A stretch of 64,000 nucleotides of DNA from Paracoccaceae bacterium (GCA_021647745.1 JAKIUB010000002.1:109514-173513); one strand, 5' to 3'. Positions 26,801 through 37,012 are shown, counted from the stretch's first letter. Made by a program: numbers and translations. Notes: a model not told the origin generated them from the letters alone.

Positions 26801-28090
26801 TCAGCTGGTGGCGACAGCAAGCGCCTGATCAAGATCGCGGATCAGGTCATCAGGGTCCTCGATGCCAATCGAAAGCCGCACCACATTGGCGCCCGCGCCG
26901 GCGGCCTCTTGTTGCTCGGGCGATAGCTGGCGGTGGGTGGTCGAGGCCGAATGGATAATCAGGCTGCGAGTGTCACCCAGATTGGCGACATGGCTGAAAA
27001 TCTCAACATTATCGACCAGCTTCACGCAAGCCTCATACCCGCCCTTGACCGCAAAGGTAAACAGCGCGCCCGCGCCTTTGGGATAAATCGCCGCCTTGCG
27101 TGCCGCATAAGGCGAGGAGGGCAGCCCGGCATAGGTGACAAAATCCACCCGTGGGTCGGCCTCCAGCCAAGCGGCCACTTTCTCGGCGTTTTCCACATGG
27201 CGCTGCATGCGCAGGCTCAAGGTTTCGATCCCCATCAGCGTGTAATGCGCCGCTTGCGGGTTGAGGGTCATGCCAAGGTCGCGCAAGCCAATGGCGATGC
27301 CGTGGAAGGTGAAGGCGAGGTTGCCGAAAGTCTCGTGAAATTTCAGGCCGTGGTAAGCTGGCTCGGGCTGGGAGAGCGAAGGGAATTTATCCGATGCTGA
27401 CCAGTCAAAATTGCCGCTATCCACCACCACACCGCCGGTGACCGTGCCGTTGCCGGTCAGGTATTTGGTCAGGGAATGCACCACCAATGTGGCCCCCATT
27501 TCGATGGGCTTGCACAGGTAGGGGGTGGCGAGCGTGTTGTCCACAATCAGCGGAATGCCGAGGCTATCCGCCACCGCCGCCACCGCTGGTATATCGGTCA
27601 GATAACCGCCGGGGTTGGAAATGCTCTCGCAAAAAATCGCTTTGGTGTTGTCATCCGCTGCGGCTTTTATGGCGTCGATATCGTCAAAATCCACAAAGGT
27701 GGCCGACCAGCCAAAGCGCTTGATGGTATGGCTGAACTGGGTGATCGAGCCGCCATAAAGCCGGGTTGAAACCACCACATTATCTCCCGGGCGCATTAGC
27801 GGAAACAGCGCCATGATCTGGGCCGCGTGGCCGCTGGAGCAGCACACGGCCCCGACCCCGCCTTCAAGCGTAGCCACCCGCTCTTGCAGCACGGCCACGG
27901 TCGGGTTGGTCAGACGGGAATAGATGAAACCGACCTCTTGCAGGTTAAACAGCGCCGCTGCGTGGTCGGCGTCACGAAACACATAGGCGGTGGTCTGGTA
28001 GATCGGGGTTTGGCGGGCGCCGGTGGCGGGATCGGGCCGGGCGCCAGCGTGGATCTGCAAGGTGTCAAAGCCAAAGGTCGGGTTGCTCAT
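26801..28090 (-). CDS. metY: O-acetylhomoserine sulfhydrylase (aminocarboxypropyltransferase)
   Basis: PLP-dependent formation of homocysteine (or methionine) from O-acetylhomoserine and sulfide. The 429-residue length and N-terminus FDTLQIHAGARPDPATGARQ are typical of MetY rather than the shorter MetB/MetZ. The PLP lysine lies in VVHSLTKYLTGNG at about residue 208. GGAGACC precedes the ATG. No SAM-II riboswitch was recognised in the 70 bases upstream. It is last in a minus-strand run with the CoA-binding and YHS genes. Confidence 0.94.
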   Translation of the reverse strand: MSNPTFGFDTLQIHAGARPDPATGARQTPIYQTTAYVFRDADHAAALFNLQEVGFIYSRLTNPTVAVLQERVATLEGGVGAVCCSSGHAAQIMALFPLMRPGDNVVVSTRLYGGSITQFSHTIKRFGWSATFVDFDDIDAIKAAADDNTKAIFCESISNPGGYLTDIPAVAAVADSLGIPLIVDNTLATPYLCKPIEMGATLVVHSLTKYLTGNGTVTGGVVVDSGNFDWSASDKFPSLSQPEPAYHGLKFHETFGNLAFTFHGIAIGLRDLGMTLNPQAAHYTLMGIETLSLRMQRHVENAEKVAAWLEADPRVDFVTYAGLPSSPYAARKAAIYPKGAGALFTFAVKGGYEACVKLVDNVEIFSHVANLGDTRSLIIHSASTTHRQLSPEQQEAAGAGANVVRLSIGIEDPDDLIRDLDQALAVATS

Positions 28091-28163
28091 GGGGGTCTCC
28101 GGTTGTATTTTGCGATTATGAATATGGTACAGGCACTAACACAAGTGCGCTGCAGGTTGGAAT

Positions 28164-28643
28164 TTATAATTTGGAAGAAATGATCCCGGTATTGAACCCT
28201 GCTTTGCGCAATTCGCCAAAAAGCCGCTGATGCTCTATTTTTGGGCAACGGTTCATCACCACCTTTAGCCCGGCTTTTTTGGCCAGTGCTTCGGCGGCTT
28301 GGTTAATGACCCCGATCTGCATCCAGATAGTGGTGAGGCCGCGGTGGAGCAGGGTGTCGATCGCCTCTTCCACAACCGGCAGTGCCTGTTCGGAGCGGCG
28401 AAATATATCAACCATCTGGACCTCGATATCCTGCGGAAGATCGGCAAGGGAGGGGTATATCTCTTCATCAAACAGGATCTGCCCAGCATAAACCGGATTG
28501 ACCGGCAGCAGGCGATAATTTTTTAGCCCGAGATAGCGGGCAACAAAATAGCTTGGCCGGATCGGGTTGGTCGAAACCCCGACAGTGGCGATGGTGCGGG
28601 TGTGTTGCAGGATATCACGCAGATACCGGTCAGAATATGTCAT
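28164..28643 (-). CDS. CoA-binding domain protein (YccU type)
   Basis: A 159-residue single Rossmann-fold domain of the CoA_binding_2 family (TIATVGVSTNPIRPSYFVARYL near residue 17, VNPVYAGQILFDE and IWMQIGVINQAAEALAKKAGL). Relatives bind CoA or nucleotides but have no settled role. The metY gene follows 73 bases downstream on the same strand. Confidence 0.88.
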   Translation of the reverse strand: MTYSDRYLRDILQHTRTIATVGVSTNPIRPSYFVARYLGLKNYRLLPVNPVYAGQILFDEEIYPSLADLPQDIEVQMVDIFRRSEQALPVVEEAIDTLLHRGLTTIWMQIGVINQAAEALAKKAGLKVVMNRCPKIEHQRLFGELRKAGFNTGIISSKL

Positions 28644-28678
28644 GCCCGCAGGCTATAAGGCACGGGCCGGATATGCCA

Positions 28679-28708
28679 CAAAAAAACGCCCGGCATTAAA
28701 CCGGGCGT
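28679..28708 (-). terminator. Rho-independent terminator (minus strand)
   Basis: An 8-base stem ACGCCCGG/CCGGGCGT with a 7-base loop has a run of seven A on its low-coordinate side, so read on the minus strand it ends in seven T. It should end the transcript of the YHS-domain gene before the CoA-binding gene. Confidence 0.85.
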
Positions 28709-28823
28709 AAAGTATGAACGAGGGACAGTAACACGAAGCAGAGATGTTCAACTTCTGGCTTCCCTATTAACTTAGGTAGAAACACGGCGAAAAAAACCCT
28801 ACTCAAGAAAATGTGAGCGAAAG

Positions 28824-29267
28824 TCAGCCATGCAACCCGGGCCAGAAGCCATCGGCCAGCTCGATATTGCCTGTAATATTCTGCCTCCAGCGCGACCGGA
28901 CCCCAAGGTTGAAGTTGAGATAAAGCTTGTTGTCAACAATTGTCCATGCCTCGGGCACCGCGCTGGCTAGCGCGTTTTTGGAGGCGGCATAGGCGCAGTG
29001 ACCACCATATTGCGGGGCATAAGCCTTGGGGCTGGCGGCAAACATATTGCGGTTTCGAGATGAGGTAAAAAGCCAGATGGCTCCCATCCAGTCGGCGCTG
29101 AAACCGGTCTGGCCCGGCATTGGCTGTCCGGCGGTAAAATAGCTGGTTACATCATAGCCGCCAGCCGCCGCCCCGTCTGCATTGGTAAAAATCTGCGGTC
29201 GCGCGGCAAGGGCCGGAGTGGCAAGGATGGCAAACATGCTTAAAATGGTGCTGCGTCTGGTGATCAT
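28824..29267 (-). CDS. Exported YHS-domain protein
   Basis: A 147-residue protein with a signal peptide (residues 1-22, ATPALAARP) and a YHS-type domain: GGYDVTSYF near 38, then FTSSRNRNMFAASPKAYAPQYGGHCAY. In roseobacters such proteins bear the tag YHS domain-containing and are thought to bind metal; the GHCAY segment with His and Cys could be a ligand site. The end of the gene contains a Trp/Gly tail of unknown role. It is transcribed alone, with a strong terminator 120 bases downstream. Confidence 0.82.
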   Translation of the reverse strand: MITRRSTILSMFAILATPALAARPQIFTNADGAAAGGYDVTSYFTAGQPMPGQTGFSADWMGAIWLFTSSRNRNMFAASPKAYAPQYGGHCAYAASKNALASAVPEAWTIVDNKLYLNFNLGVRSRWRQNITGNIELADGFWPGLHG

Positions 29268-29352
29268 GGCGTTCTCCTCTTGCGGGTAAAGCTATGTCGC
29301 AAGACTGGACCGGTCTAGCGCCACCACGAAAAGGTGAAGGTTTGTGAGCAGA

Positions 29353-30162
29353 TCAGGCGCTGAAACCTTGCTTCCAGCTGCTTGCCGCATAAAGCGAAAC
29401 CGCCCCGGCATTGGAAACATTGAGCGAGCCGAATTCGCCGGCAAAGGGGATTTTGGCAATGCGGTGGCAGGTTTTTTTGGTCAGCTCGCGCAGCCCCGGC
29501 CCTTCGGCTCCGAGCGCCAGCGCCAGCGGAATATTGGGCAGGTCAGCGAGGGCTTTGGTTAAGGTCATATCGGCCTCGCCATCCAGCCCGATGATGAAAT
29601 ACCCCATTTCGCGCAAAGCATTCATGGACTTTGCCAGATTTGGCACCCGTAAATAAGGCTGACGCTCCAGCGCGCCCGAGGCGGTTTTTGCCAATGCGCC
29701 GGTTTCGGGCGCGGAATGGCGATGGGGGGCAATAACAGCCCGCGCACCAAAAACCTCGGCACTGCGCAGAATCGCACCCACATTATGCGGGTCTGAAACC
29801 CGGTCAAGCAGCACCAGAAGCGGCGCATCATCACGCGGAGCGCAAAGCTCTGAAACCGACCCCCAGTTGAGCGGCCGGACCTCTAGCACCGCGCCCTGAT
29901 GCACGGATTGCGCATCAATCGGCGGGTTGAAGCTGCGCGGGTCGACAACCTCGGGGGTGATACCCGAATCGGCAATGGCCTCGCCCAGCCGGTCTGCTGC
30001 ATTTTTGGTCACCATCAGGCGCAACTTTTCCCGCTTGGGGTTTTGCAGGGCATCGCGCACCGCATGCAGGCCAAACAGCCAGAGCGTTTCGGCGGCATCC
30101 CCCCGCTTTGCGCGTTCTTTCTCGACAATCCATTCGGGTTTTTTGTGCTTGCGCGGGGCCAT
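29353..30162 (-). CDS. rlmB: 23S rRNA (guanosine-2'-O-)-methyltransferase RlmB
   Basis: SpoU/TrmH-family SPOUT enzyme that methylates G2251 in the ribosomal P loop. The ATG at 30162 gives 269 residues beginning MAPRKHKKPEW; a longer frame to 30303 adds 47 residues without a family match. SpoU motifs are seen: LDRVSDPHNVGAILRSAEVFGA (motif 1), LALGAEGPGL (motif 2, knot) and PFAGEFGSLNVSNAGAVSLY (motif 3). The N-terminal substrate domain includes LFGLHAVRDALQNPKR. Confidence 0.92.
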   Translation of the reverse strand: MAPRKHKKPEWIVEKERAKRGDAAETLWLFGLHAVRDALQNPKREKLRLMVTKNAADRLGEAIADSGITPEVVDPRSFNPPIDAQSVHQGAVLEVRPLNWGSVSELCAPRDDAPLLVLLDRVSDPHNVGAILRSAEVFGARAVIAPHRHSAPETGALAKTASGALERQPYLRVPNLAKSMNALREMGYFIIGLDGEADMTLTKALADLPNIPLALALGAEGPGLRELTKKTCHRIAKIPFAGEFGSLNVSNAGAVSLYAASSWKQGFSA

Positions 30163-30859
30163 GGCTGGGCTTTCAAAATGCAAAAGAGGTTGAGGCTTTG
30201 TAGGGGAGCCGGGCTTGCGGCTCAACCGATTTTCATGGGTTAGGCCATAAGAGCCAAGAAAAAAGACATCCCCCGCCAGAAATGGCCAAACTATTGACTG
30301 CATAATGTGCGTTACAGGGCGAACTGTTTACACGGCGGCAATAGCCAATCATCCCTGCATGAAGTTATTTATAAACGCGAATAAAGGCAGAAAAATGGGT
30401 GAAATCGATCAAAAACAAGACAATTTGCCTGAATCGCAAAAAACCGTTTATTATTGAGGTCGGGGTTGATTTGCAAAGAGTTGCCGGTGCTATCAGAGTT
30501 GGCTTGCTATCAAATGAAGTGTGGGCCGCGGTTTTTTTGGAAAGATACGACATAACCCAAAGTTAGGGGCATTTATTGCCAAAGAAATTCAGGAGATTAC
30601 TATGCAAATACTTAATAGGTCCCGACCCTAAACTCCTAGCAGCCTAAATGAAAATCTGATCCATCTTAAACTGGCTGCTAGCTGGTCGAAATAGTAGGAC
30701 CACCTCACTTAACAGACTGACTTATCAAACTGCCCGGTTTATGGGACCACTTCAAATTTTGGCTAAAACGTGCCGCTGCCGGATGATTTAGGCCATTGTG
30801 CCGCAGCTCGCTCGGGGGTAAACCTGTGGCCAAACCGGCCTAATACAGGAACCACCATC
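30163..30859. other. Intergenic region upstream of rlmB and fumC, no gene seen
   Basis: Nearly 700 bases without a convincing gene. The left half is AT-rich and holds the promoter of rlmB. A strong ribosome site (CAGGAG) before ATG at 30601 leads to only 9 codons, so it may be the start of a lost gene. From 30615 to 30760 there are several inverted and direct repeats (described separately). No tRNA was recognised although rlmB is often next to one. Confidence 0.5.
30618..30750. repeat. Cluster of inverted repeats upstream of fumC
   Basis: CTAGCAGCC (30636-30644) is repeated inverted as GGCTGCTAG (30673-30681). TGGTC (30683-30687) pairs with GACCA (30698-30702). GGACCACCT (30697-30705) and GGGACCACTT (30743-30752) are near direct repeats, and AGGTCCC occurs at 30617-30623. 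Such a set could be operators of a regulator (GntR-type sites contain TGGTC/GACCA) or the decayed end of a mobile element. Neither can be decided by eye. Confidence 0.5.
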
Positions 30860-32244
<1,385 letters not shown>

Positions 32245-32248
<4 letters not shown>

Positions 32249-32424
32249 CCGGCAAGCTCATCAATCTGCGCCAAAAGCGCAAGCAAGTTGAGCGGACCCA
32301 AAAGCGCACGGCGGCGGATCAAAATGCTGCCTTGCATGGCCGTAGCAAGGCTGAAAAAACCCTGCAACAAACGCAAGCCTCGCAGGTATCGCGGGCATTA
32401 GATGGCCACAAGCGCGATGTCTGA
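32245..32424 (+). CDS. DUF4169 family small protein
   Basis: A 59-residue very basic protein beginning [14 protein letters not shown] and ending in ALDGHKRDV, the pattern of DUF4169. Charged helix throughout, with HGRSKAEKT in the middle. Function unknown. Its ATG overlaps the fumC stop, and its end overlaps the following RHH gene, so the three are probably translated together. Confidence 0.85.
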
Positions 32425-32671
32425 CGCGCGGCCAAAGAAACGCTCGCTAACCCTGCACGGGCACCGTACCTCGGTATCACTGGAGGAGCCTTTCTGGCGC
32501 GCTTTTCTGGATATCGCCAAAGCCGAGGGCAAAACCATCAACGGGCTGGCCGCCGAAATTGATGATGCCCGCCTTGGTAGTTCGGGGCTGGCCACCGCAA
32601 TCCGGCTTTATGTGCTGGCATGGCTGCAATTGCAGGCTTCAACCGCGACACCCGCCAGCAAAAATCTTTAG
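32417..32671 (+). CDS. Ribbon-helix-helix domain protein (RHH_4)
   Basis: A small probable DNA-binding protein, 84 residues from the ATG at 32417 (overlapping the DUF4169 stop) or 89 from the ATG at 32402. It has the RHH_4 pattern: KKRSLTLHGHRTSVSLEEPFW, then AFLDIAKAEGKTINGLAAEID and the C-terminal helix LATAIRLYVLAWLQ. Members occur next to DUF4169 and fumC in related genomes; the targets are unknown. Confidence 0.85.
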   Translation: MSDARPKKRSLTLHGHRTSVSLEEPFWRAFLDIAKAEGKTINGLAAEIDDARLGSSGLATAIRLYVLAWLQLQASTATPASKNL

Positions 32672-32760
32672 CTAACGCTCGGGTAGGGCGCGCCAGAGTG
32701 CTCCGGTGCGCAAAATACAGAGCATGCCGTTTTTATCCGCCCGCTTCGGCTCGCGAATAG
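32672..32760 (-). pseudogene. IS5-family transposase remnant
   Basis: Read on the minus strand, this stretch encodes REPKRADKNGMLCILRTG followed by ALWRALPER and a stop. It matches the well-known IS5-group N-terminal block (pattern GI.w.LRtGa.WRdLPeRyG). Everything upstream and downstream of this block is missing, so only about 30 codons remain. It sits at the edge between the fumC operon and the methyltransferase-sspB pair. Confidence 0.6.
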
Positions 32761-32822
32761 CCCCTGCACAATCGACCAACCGGTCTTGTTTGTACTGGCT
32801 TTAGCGGCTCTTTATCATCCTG

Positions 32823-33374
32823 CTATTTTTGGGTAAACACATAAGGCATTGCCGGCGGCAGGTTGAGCCACACCTTTTTGAGAGTGCACCACTTCAGCCC
32901 GTTGGCCTCGCGCACTTCAGGCGCAATCGGCGGCTTTGGCCCATAGGTGAATTGCACATATTTGCCGCCGGGCTGCATCAGATCAAACGCGCCTTTGATG
33001 ATATTGTGCTGCACCGGCTCGGGGATGGAGAGCAGCGGCAGGCCGGAAATTACCATGTTGACGTTCTCAAGTTGCAGCTCGCCAAGCGCTTGCGCATCCA
33101 TCTCCAGCACGTTGCAATCGGGAAACTGGGTTTTGAGCGCGTTGCAAAAGCCGGGGTTCATCTCGACGATGGTCAGGTCTTTCGGGGCGACGCCCGCCGC
33201 CAGAATCGCGCGGGAAAACACCCCGGTGCCAGCACCGATCTCCACCACTTTTCCGGTATCTTTGGTGATTTCGGAAACCATTTGCCGCGCCAGCCCCTTG
33301 GAAGAGGGGGCAATGGCCGAGGTGCGCTTGGGATGGCGCAAAAGCTGCCACATAAACAGGGAAAATTCACGCAT
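32823..33374 (-). CDS. Class I SAM-dependent methyltransferase, PmtA-like
   Basis: A 183-residue protein with SAM motif I VVEIGAGTGVFSRAIL at about residues 44-59, motif II TIVEMNPGF and post-motif region MVISGLPLLSIP. The N-terminus HPKRTSAIAPSSKGLARQM and the SGLPLL block are typical of bacterial phospholipid N-methyltransferases (PmtA) and their rRNA-adenine-dimethylase-like relatives. Substrate could be phosphatidylethanolamine; a different small substrate is possible. It lies just after sspB (3 bases between). Confidence 0.78.
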   Translation of the reverse strand: MREFSLFMWQLLRHPKRTSAIAPSSKGLARQMVSEITKDTGKVVEIGAGTGVFSRAILAAGVAPKDLTIVEMNPGFCNALKTQFPDCNVLEMDAQALGELQLENVNMVISGLPLLSIPEPVQHNIIKGAFDLMQPGGKYVQFTYGPKPPIAPEVREANGLKWCTLKKVWLNLPPAMPYVFTQK

Positions 33375-33377
33375 GCA

Positions 33378-33821
33378 TCAGGAGCCTTTGCGGAAACTGT
33401 CAAGACTGACCACACCGCCGGGTTCTGGTTTGGCGGGTTTGGTCTCTGGCTGCGGTTCTGGCTCGTCAAACACCGGCTCGAATTTGAGCTGGAATTTGGC
33501 ATGCGGGTCGGCAAAGGTTTTGAGCGCATTAAACGGAATAACCAGCGGCTCCCCCACCCCGTTGAAGCTGAGCGTGATGGCAAAGCGGTCATCCAGAATG
33601 GCGAGATTATCAAACCAGTGCTGCATGACAATGGTCATTTCCTCGGGGTATTTGGCCTTCATCCAGCCGGGCATATCCACGCCGGGCACCCTTGTATCAA
33701 ACACAAAAACAAAGTGGTGCTCGCCGGGCAGGCCCTCTTCTCCCACACGGGCCAAAAGCCCTTTCAGCATCTCGCGAAAGGCTTGCTGTATTAGCTTGTT
33801 ATAGTCAATTTTATCGTCCAT
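33378..33821 (-). CDS. sspB: SspB-type ClpXP adaptor
   Basis: A 147-residue protein of the alphaproteobacterial SspB family that hands ssrA-tagged and other substrates to ClpXP. The N-terminal block DKIDYNKLIQQAFREMLKGLL, the central VFDTRVPGVDMPGWMKAKYP-like strand region and ITLSFNGVGEPLVIPFNALKTFADP are conserved. The tail is a flexible Pro/Glu-rich linker ending VVSLDSFRKGS, the short ClpX-binding motif. The region before the gene carries a transposase remnant and a long inverted repeat, so its promoter may be altered. Confidence 0.9.
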   Translation of the reverse strand: MDDKIDYNKLIQQAFREMLKGLLARVGEEGLPGEHHFVFVFDTRVPGVDMPGWMKAKYPEEMTIVMQHWFDNLAILDDRFAITLSFNGVGEPLVIPFNALKTFADPHAKFQLKFEPVFDEPEPQPETKPAKPEPGGVVSLDSFRKGS

Positions 33822-33860
33822 TCACCCGCTCCCACAGCCGTTTGCCGATGGGTAGCAGAA

Positions 33861-33902
33861 AACCAGCCGGGGCAAAAGCGAAAGCTTCGGCTTTTGCTGG
33901 TT
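33861..33902. repeat. Imperfect inverted repeat in the sspB leader
   Basis: GCAAAAGC (33872-33879) pairs with GCTTTTGC (33890-33897) around a 10-base loop; outer arms AACCA (33861-33865) and TGGTT (33898-33902) extend the stem across a bulge. It may be a terminator-like relic of the element whose start lies at 34009, or a transcript hairpin ahead of sspB. Confidence 0.55.
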
Positions 33903-33934
33903 TGCCACCTCCTGGCGTGGGGTTTTACCCGGAT

Positions 33935-34020
33935 TTGACGTGCTTTGCGGCGGATATTCTTGATCAGCTTATCAGCCGCAGCTTTGCTTGTTTCGGATTT
34001 CTTGTTCATCTTCACTCCTT
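33935..34020 (-). pseudogene. 5' remnant of an IS3-family transposase orfA
   Basis: On the minus strand, AAGGAG (34015-34020) precedes an ATG at 34009 and the codons MNKKSETSKAAADKLI then KNIRRKARQ. This is the usual N-terminus of an IS3-type orfA common in Rhodobacterales (pattern SKAAADK.IKNIRRKTRQ.YSAEEKIRI). After RKARQ the reading turns into unrelated residues, so the rest of the element is lost. The assignment rests on family memory of this N-terminus. Confidence 0.5.
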
Positions 34021-34209
34021 GACGGGTACGATGAACCAGAAATTTTCCGTTAATTAAGCCTTAAACCTGTCCCGCGAGCGCTAACGTAAGGCAACTTTAG
34101 GTGAACCATACCACTAGGCCTGCCGGCACCGATACCGTCAAGGTCCGGCCAGTTGTTGCTATTTTTCCCATCAAATAAAATATAGCGCAAAACTTCAAAC
34201 GGTAAAAGC

Positions 34210-35532
34210 TTATTGGGAAATGTGGTTTCCGATGAGCGTTAGCTGCGGGTAGCGGGAGGCATTTTTAATCAGATCGGGCACGGCGATCTCGTCCCACAGG
34301 GTGCCGGCGATGGCGATTTGGGATTTGCCGACCTGTATCAGATTATTATTGATCAGGGCGGCCCCCGCGCCTTGGACCAGCGAGACCCCGATGCCGATAT
34401 CGCAGTTGCGAGTGATGTTGCCAGTAGCGCTGACGTCACGCAGATATGGTCCCCAGCCAAGGGCAATGCCCACGCCCGGCACGTTTTCAATCACATTGCC
34501 GCTGACCAAGGTATCGGCCTCCGCCCCGATGCCCACGGGGGTGGTATCTGGGTTGGTGGGGGAGCTTTGCCAGATATTGCGGATGATGTTATTGCTACAC
34601 ACGGCCAACCGGCCTTGCGAGTCAAAATTGGTGATGGCGATGCCTTGAGCCGCTTCATCGATGATGTTGCCGGAAATGACGGAGCCAGAAAAGCCGAACT
34701 CGGAGAAGATGGCGACTTCCTCCAGTCGCCTGCAATTATTGCCAGTGATCTGACAATCCCGGGTGGCGTTGAGGCGCACGGCAGAGAAGGCGCAATCGGA
34801 GAGGGTGTTATTGGAAATCACCACGTTGCCAGCGCGAAAGGCGTTGATGGCGTTGCCATTTTGGCCATTGCCGCCTTCGGCAAAGCCGATGTTTCGGATG
34901 CGGTTTCGGGTGATGATAGTGCCGTCATAGCCCGCTTCATCTCGTGCTATATAGACACCGAGGTTTTCACAGGTGTCGATCTCGTTGCCGGTGATCCAGA
35001 GGCCGGTGGCGTTGAGTGAAGCAATGCCCGCGCCGTAAATGCCGCTGATTTGATTCTCGGTGATATGGCCGCTGGAGGCGTTAAGGTTAATGCCCTGTGT
35101 GGCCGCGTTGGTGAAGGTGCAATCGGTAATGTCGAGATTAGCGCAATCCTCTGCATGAAAAAGGCCGGTGAAGCTGTCGAAATCCTTGCCGCCGGTGCCG
35201 CGCAAGTGCAGGCCACTGAGCGAAATATTGCGGGCTTTTTCGGCGGTGAGGATATTTTGCCCGCTGGCAAGCTGAAGGACGGGTGGTGCGCCACGGCCAA
35301 AAAGTGCGGTGTTGGGTGGTAGGGGGACGTTGGCTACATGGTAGGTGCCTGCAGGGAGGTAGAGGGCTCGGCCCTGATCGGCAGCAGCTTTCAAGGCGGC
35401 TGTGAGAGCGGCGCTTTGATCGGTGCCGGTGTTGGGTATGAGGCCGAGATTTGCGGCACTGAGGGTGCTTTCGGCGTGCAGAGGTGTGGCGAAGGCGAGC
35501 GCAGTGAGGCAGAAATGGCGGCGATTGAGCAT
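34210..35532 (-). CDS. Tat-exported right-handed parallel beta-helix protein, TIGR03808-like
   Basis: A 440-residue exported protein. The start at 35532 opens with a twin-arginine signal (MLNRRHFCLTALAFATPLHA); a longer frame upstream lacks support. The mature protein is a chain of beta-helix repeats with regular hydrophobic and Asn patterns (ITENQISGIYGAGIASLNATG, ITGNNCRRLEEVAIF, SGNVIENVPGVGIALG), as in pectate-lyase-fold proteins. It fits the TIGR03808 group of twin-arginine repeat proteins, whose substrate is unknown. Cell-surface or periplasmic polysaccharide binding is possible. Confidence 0.82.
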   Translation of the reverse strand: MLNRRHFCLTALAFATPLHAESTLSAANLGLIPNTGTDQSAALTAALKAAADQGRALYLPAGTYHVANVPLPPNTALFGRGAPPVLQLASGQNILTAEKARNISLSGLHLRGTGGKDFDSFTGLFHAEDCANLDITDCTFTNAATQGINLNASSGHITENQISGIYGAGIASLNATGLWITGNEIDTCENLGVYIARDEAGYDGTIITRNRIRNIGFAEGGNGQNGNAINAFRAGNVVISNNTLSDCAFSAVRLNATRDCQITGNNCRRLEEVAIFSEFGFSGSVISGNIIDEAAQGIAITNFDSQGRLAVCSNNIIRNIWQSSPTNPDTTPVGIGAEADTLVSGNVIENVPGVGIALGWGPYLRDVSATGNITRNCDIGIGVSLVQGAGAALINNNLIQVGKSQIAIAGTLWDEIAVPDLIKNASRYPQLTLIGNHISQ

Positions 35533-35613
35533 AGGGGCTTCCTTTTTTGGGAAGGTAGGGGAGATTGGGAGAGGGGGCAAATTTTTGCGGGCGGGATGGG
35601 CGGAGGGTTGCTT

Positions 35614-35632
35614 GGTGGGGCAAGGCCCCACC
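35614..35632 (-). terminator. Hairpin at the end of rimO
   Basis: A perfect 8-base stem GGTGGGGC/GCCCCACC with a 3-base loop lies directly after the rimO stop. No T run follows on the minus strand, so it is a weak terminator or a transcript-stabilising hairpin. Confidence 0.45.
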
Positions 35633-37012
35633 TTACACGTATTTGCCCCATAGATCATATTCGCTGGCCTCGTCCACCTCAACAGTCAGCACATCTCCCA
35701 CGCCCAGCCCCTCAAACCCCTCGTCGATAAACAGGTTACCGTCGATCTCGGGAGCATCCGCCCAGGTGCGGCAGGTGGCACCCTTGGTATCGACCCCGTC
35801 AACGATCACTTCGAGCGTTTTACCAACTTTTGCCGCGAGCTTCGCTTTCGAGATATCCTGTGATTTTTCCATAAACCGGTTCCAGCGGTCTTGTTTGACC
35901 TCATCCGGCACATGGTTGGGCAACGCATTGCTGCGCGCGCCGGCCACGTTTTCGTATTGAAAGCAGCCGACACGGTCGAGTTGCGCCTCGTCGAGCCAGT
36001 CCAGCAGGTGCTGAAACTCGGCCTCGGTCTCGCCGGGGTAGCCAACAATAAAGGTGGAGCGCAGGGTGATATCGGGGCAATCCGAGCGCCAGCGGGCAAT
36101 TTCATCCAGCGTGCGGGCGCTGGCCGCCGGGCGGGCCATGCGTTTTAGCACATCTACATGGGAGTGCTGAAACGGGATATCGAGATAGGGCAGGATAAGC
36201 CCCTCGGCCATTAGCGGGATCAGCTCACGCACATGGGGGTAGGGGTATACATAATGCAGGCGGACCCATGCGCCAAGGCTGCCAAGATCACGGGCGAGGT
36301 CGGTGATATGGGCGCGGTGACCCCTGCTCTCGGCATATTTAAGATCCAGCCCATAAGCCGAGGTATCTTGTGAAATAACCAGCAGTTCTTTCACGCCAGC
36401 CTCCACCAGCTTTTCGGCCTCGCGGATGATGGCATGGGCGGGGCGGCTATTAAGTTTGCCGCGCATATCGGGGATGATGCAGAATTTGCACTTGTGGTTG
36501 CAGCCCTCGGATATTTTCAGATAGCTGTAATGGCGCGGGGTCAGCGAAACCCCGCTGGCGGGCAGCAGGTCAATAAAAGGGTCGGGGGATGGCGGCACGG
36601 CTTTGTGCACCGCATCGAGCACCTGCTCATACTGGTGTGGGCCAGTCACCGCTAGCACACTAGGGTGGGCACCGGTAATATAGTCCGGCTCGGCCCCGAG
36701 GCAGCCGGTAACGATCACCCGGCCGTTTTCGCCGAGAGCCTCGCCAATCGCGGCGAGGCTCTCGGCCTTGGCACTATCGAGAAAACCACAGGTATTGACC
36801 ACCACCGCGTCGGCTCCGGCATAGTCGGGCGATATCGCATAGCCTTCGGCGCGCAGGCGGGTGAGAATGCGTTCGCTATCCACCAGTGCTTTGGGGCAGC
36901 CAAGGGAGACCATGCCGATCTTGGGCTGGCCGCTGCGGGTGGTATCCGGCACGGTTTCCGGTATGGCGGCGCGGGCGAGGTCAGGGCGAAGGCTGGGGGG
37001 GTTGTTGCTCAT
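35633..37012 (-). CDS. rimO: Ribosomal protein S12 methylthiotransferase RimO
   Basis: Radical-SAM enzyme that adds a methylthio group to the conserved aspartate of ribosomal protein S12. The 459 residues show the N-terminal MTTase domain with its cluster cysteines ([30 protein letters not shown]), the radical SAM motif [18 protein letters not shown] at about residue 169-186, and a C-terminal TRAM domain that ends in [13 protein letters not shown]. The RimO-specific CNHKCxFCIIP distinguishes it from MiaB. Confidence 0.95.
   Translation of the reverse strand: MSNNPPSLRPDLARAAIPETVPDTTRSGQPKIGMVSLGCPKALVDSERILTRLRAEGYAISPDYAGADAVVVNTCGFLDSAKAESLAAIGEALGENGRVIVTGCLGAEPDYITGAHPSVLAVTGPHQYEQVLDAVHKAVPPSPDPFIDLLPASGVSLTPRHYSYLKISEGCNHKCKFCIIPDMRGKLNSRPAHAIIREAEKLVEAGVKELLVISQDTSAYGLDLKYAESRGHRAHITDLARDLGSLGAWVRLHYVYPYPHVRELIPLMAEGLILPYLDIPFQHSHVDVLKRMARPAASARTLDEIARWRSDCPDITLRSTFIVGYPGETEAEFQHLLDWLDEAQLDRVGCFQYENVAGARSNALPNHVPDEVKQDRWNRFMEKSQDISKAKLAAKVGKTLEVIVDGVDTKGATCRTWADAPEIDGNLFIDEGFEGLGVGDVLTVEVDEASEYDLWGKYV

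Larger units (their letters stand above)
33822..34209. other. Region upstream of sspB with mobile-element debris
   Basis: About 390 bases with no intact gene. It contains a hairpin-forming inverted repeat (33861-33902) and the first codons of an IS3-type transposase with its ribosome site (33935-34020). The remaining part up to 34209 is AT-rich and without a recognisable gene. Confidence 0.5.

Noticed and set aside
28091..28163. SAM-II or SAM riboswitch ahead of metY
   Set aside because: The short leader lacks the conserved helix and loop sequences of SAM-II; nothing matches by eye.
30170..30303. A tRNA gene next to rlmB
   Set aside because: No T-arm GTTCGA or anticodon arm could be fitted; the GC-rich stretch does not fold as a cloverleaf.
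30365..30553. 62-codon minus-strand frame upstream of rlmB
   Set aside because: AT-rich random-looking translation without a start signal; judged chance.
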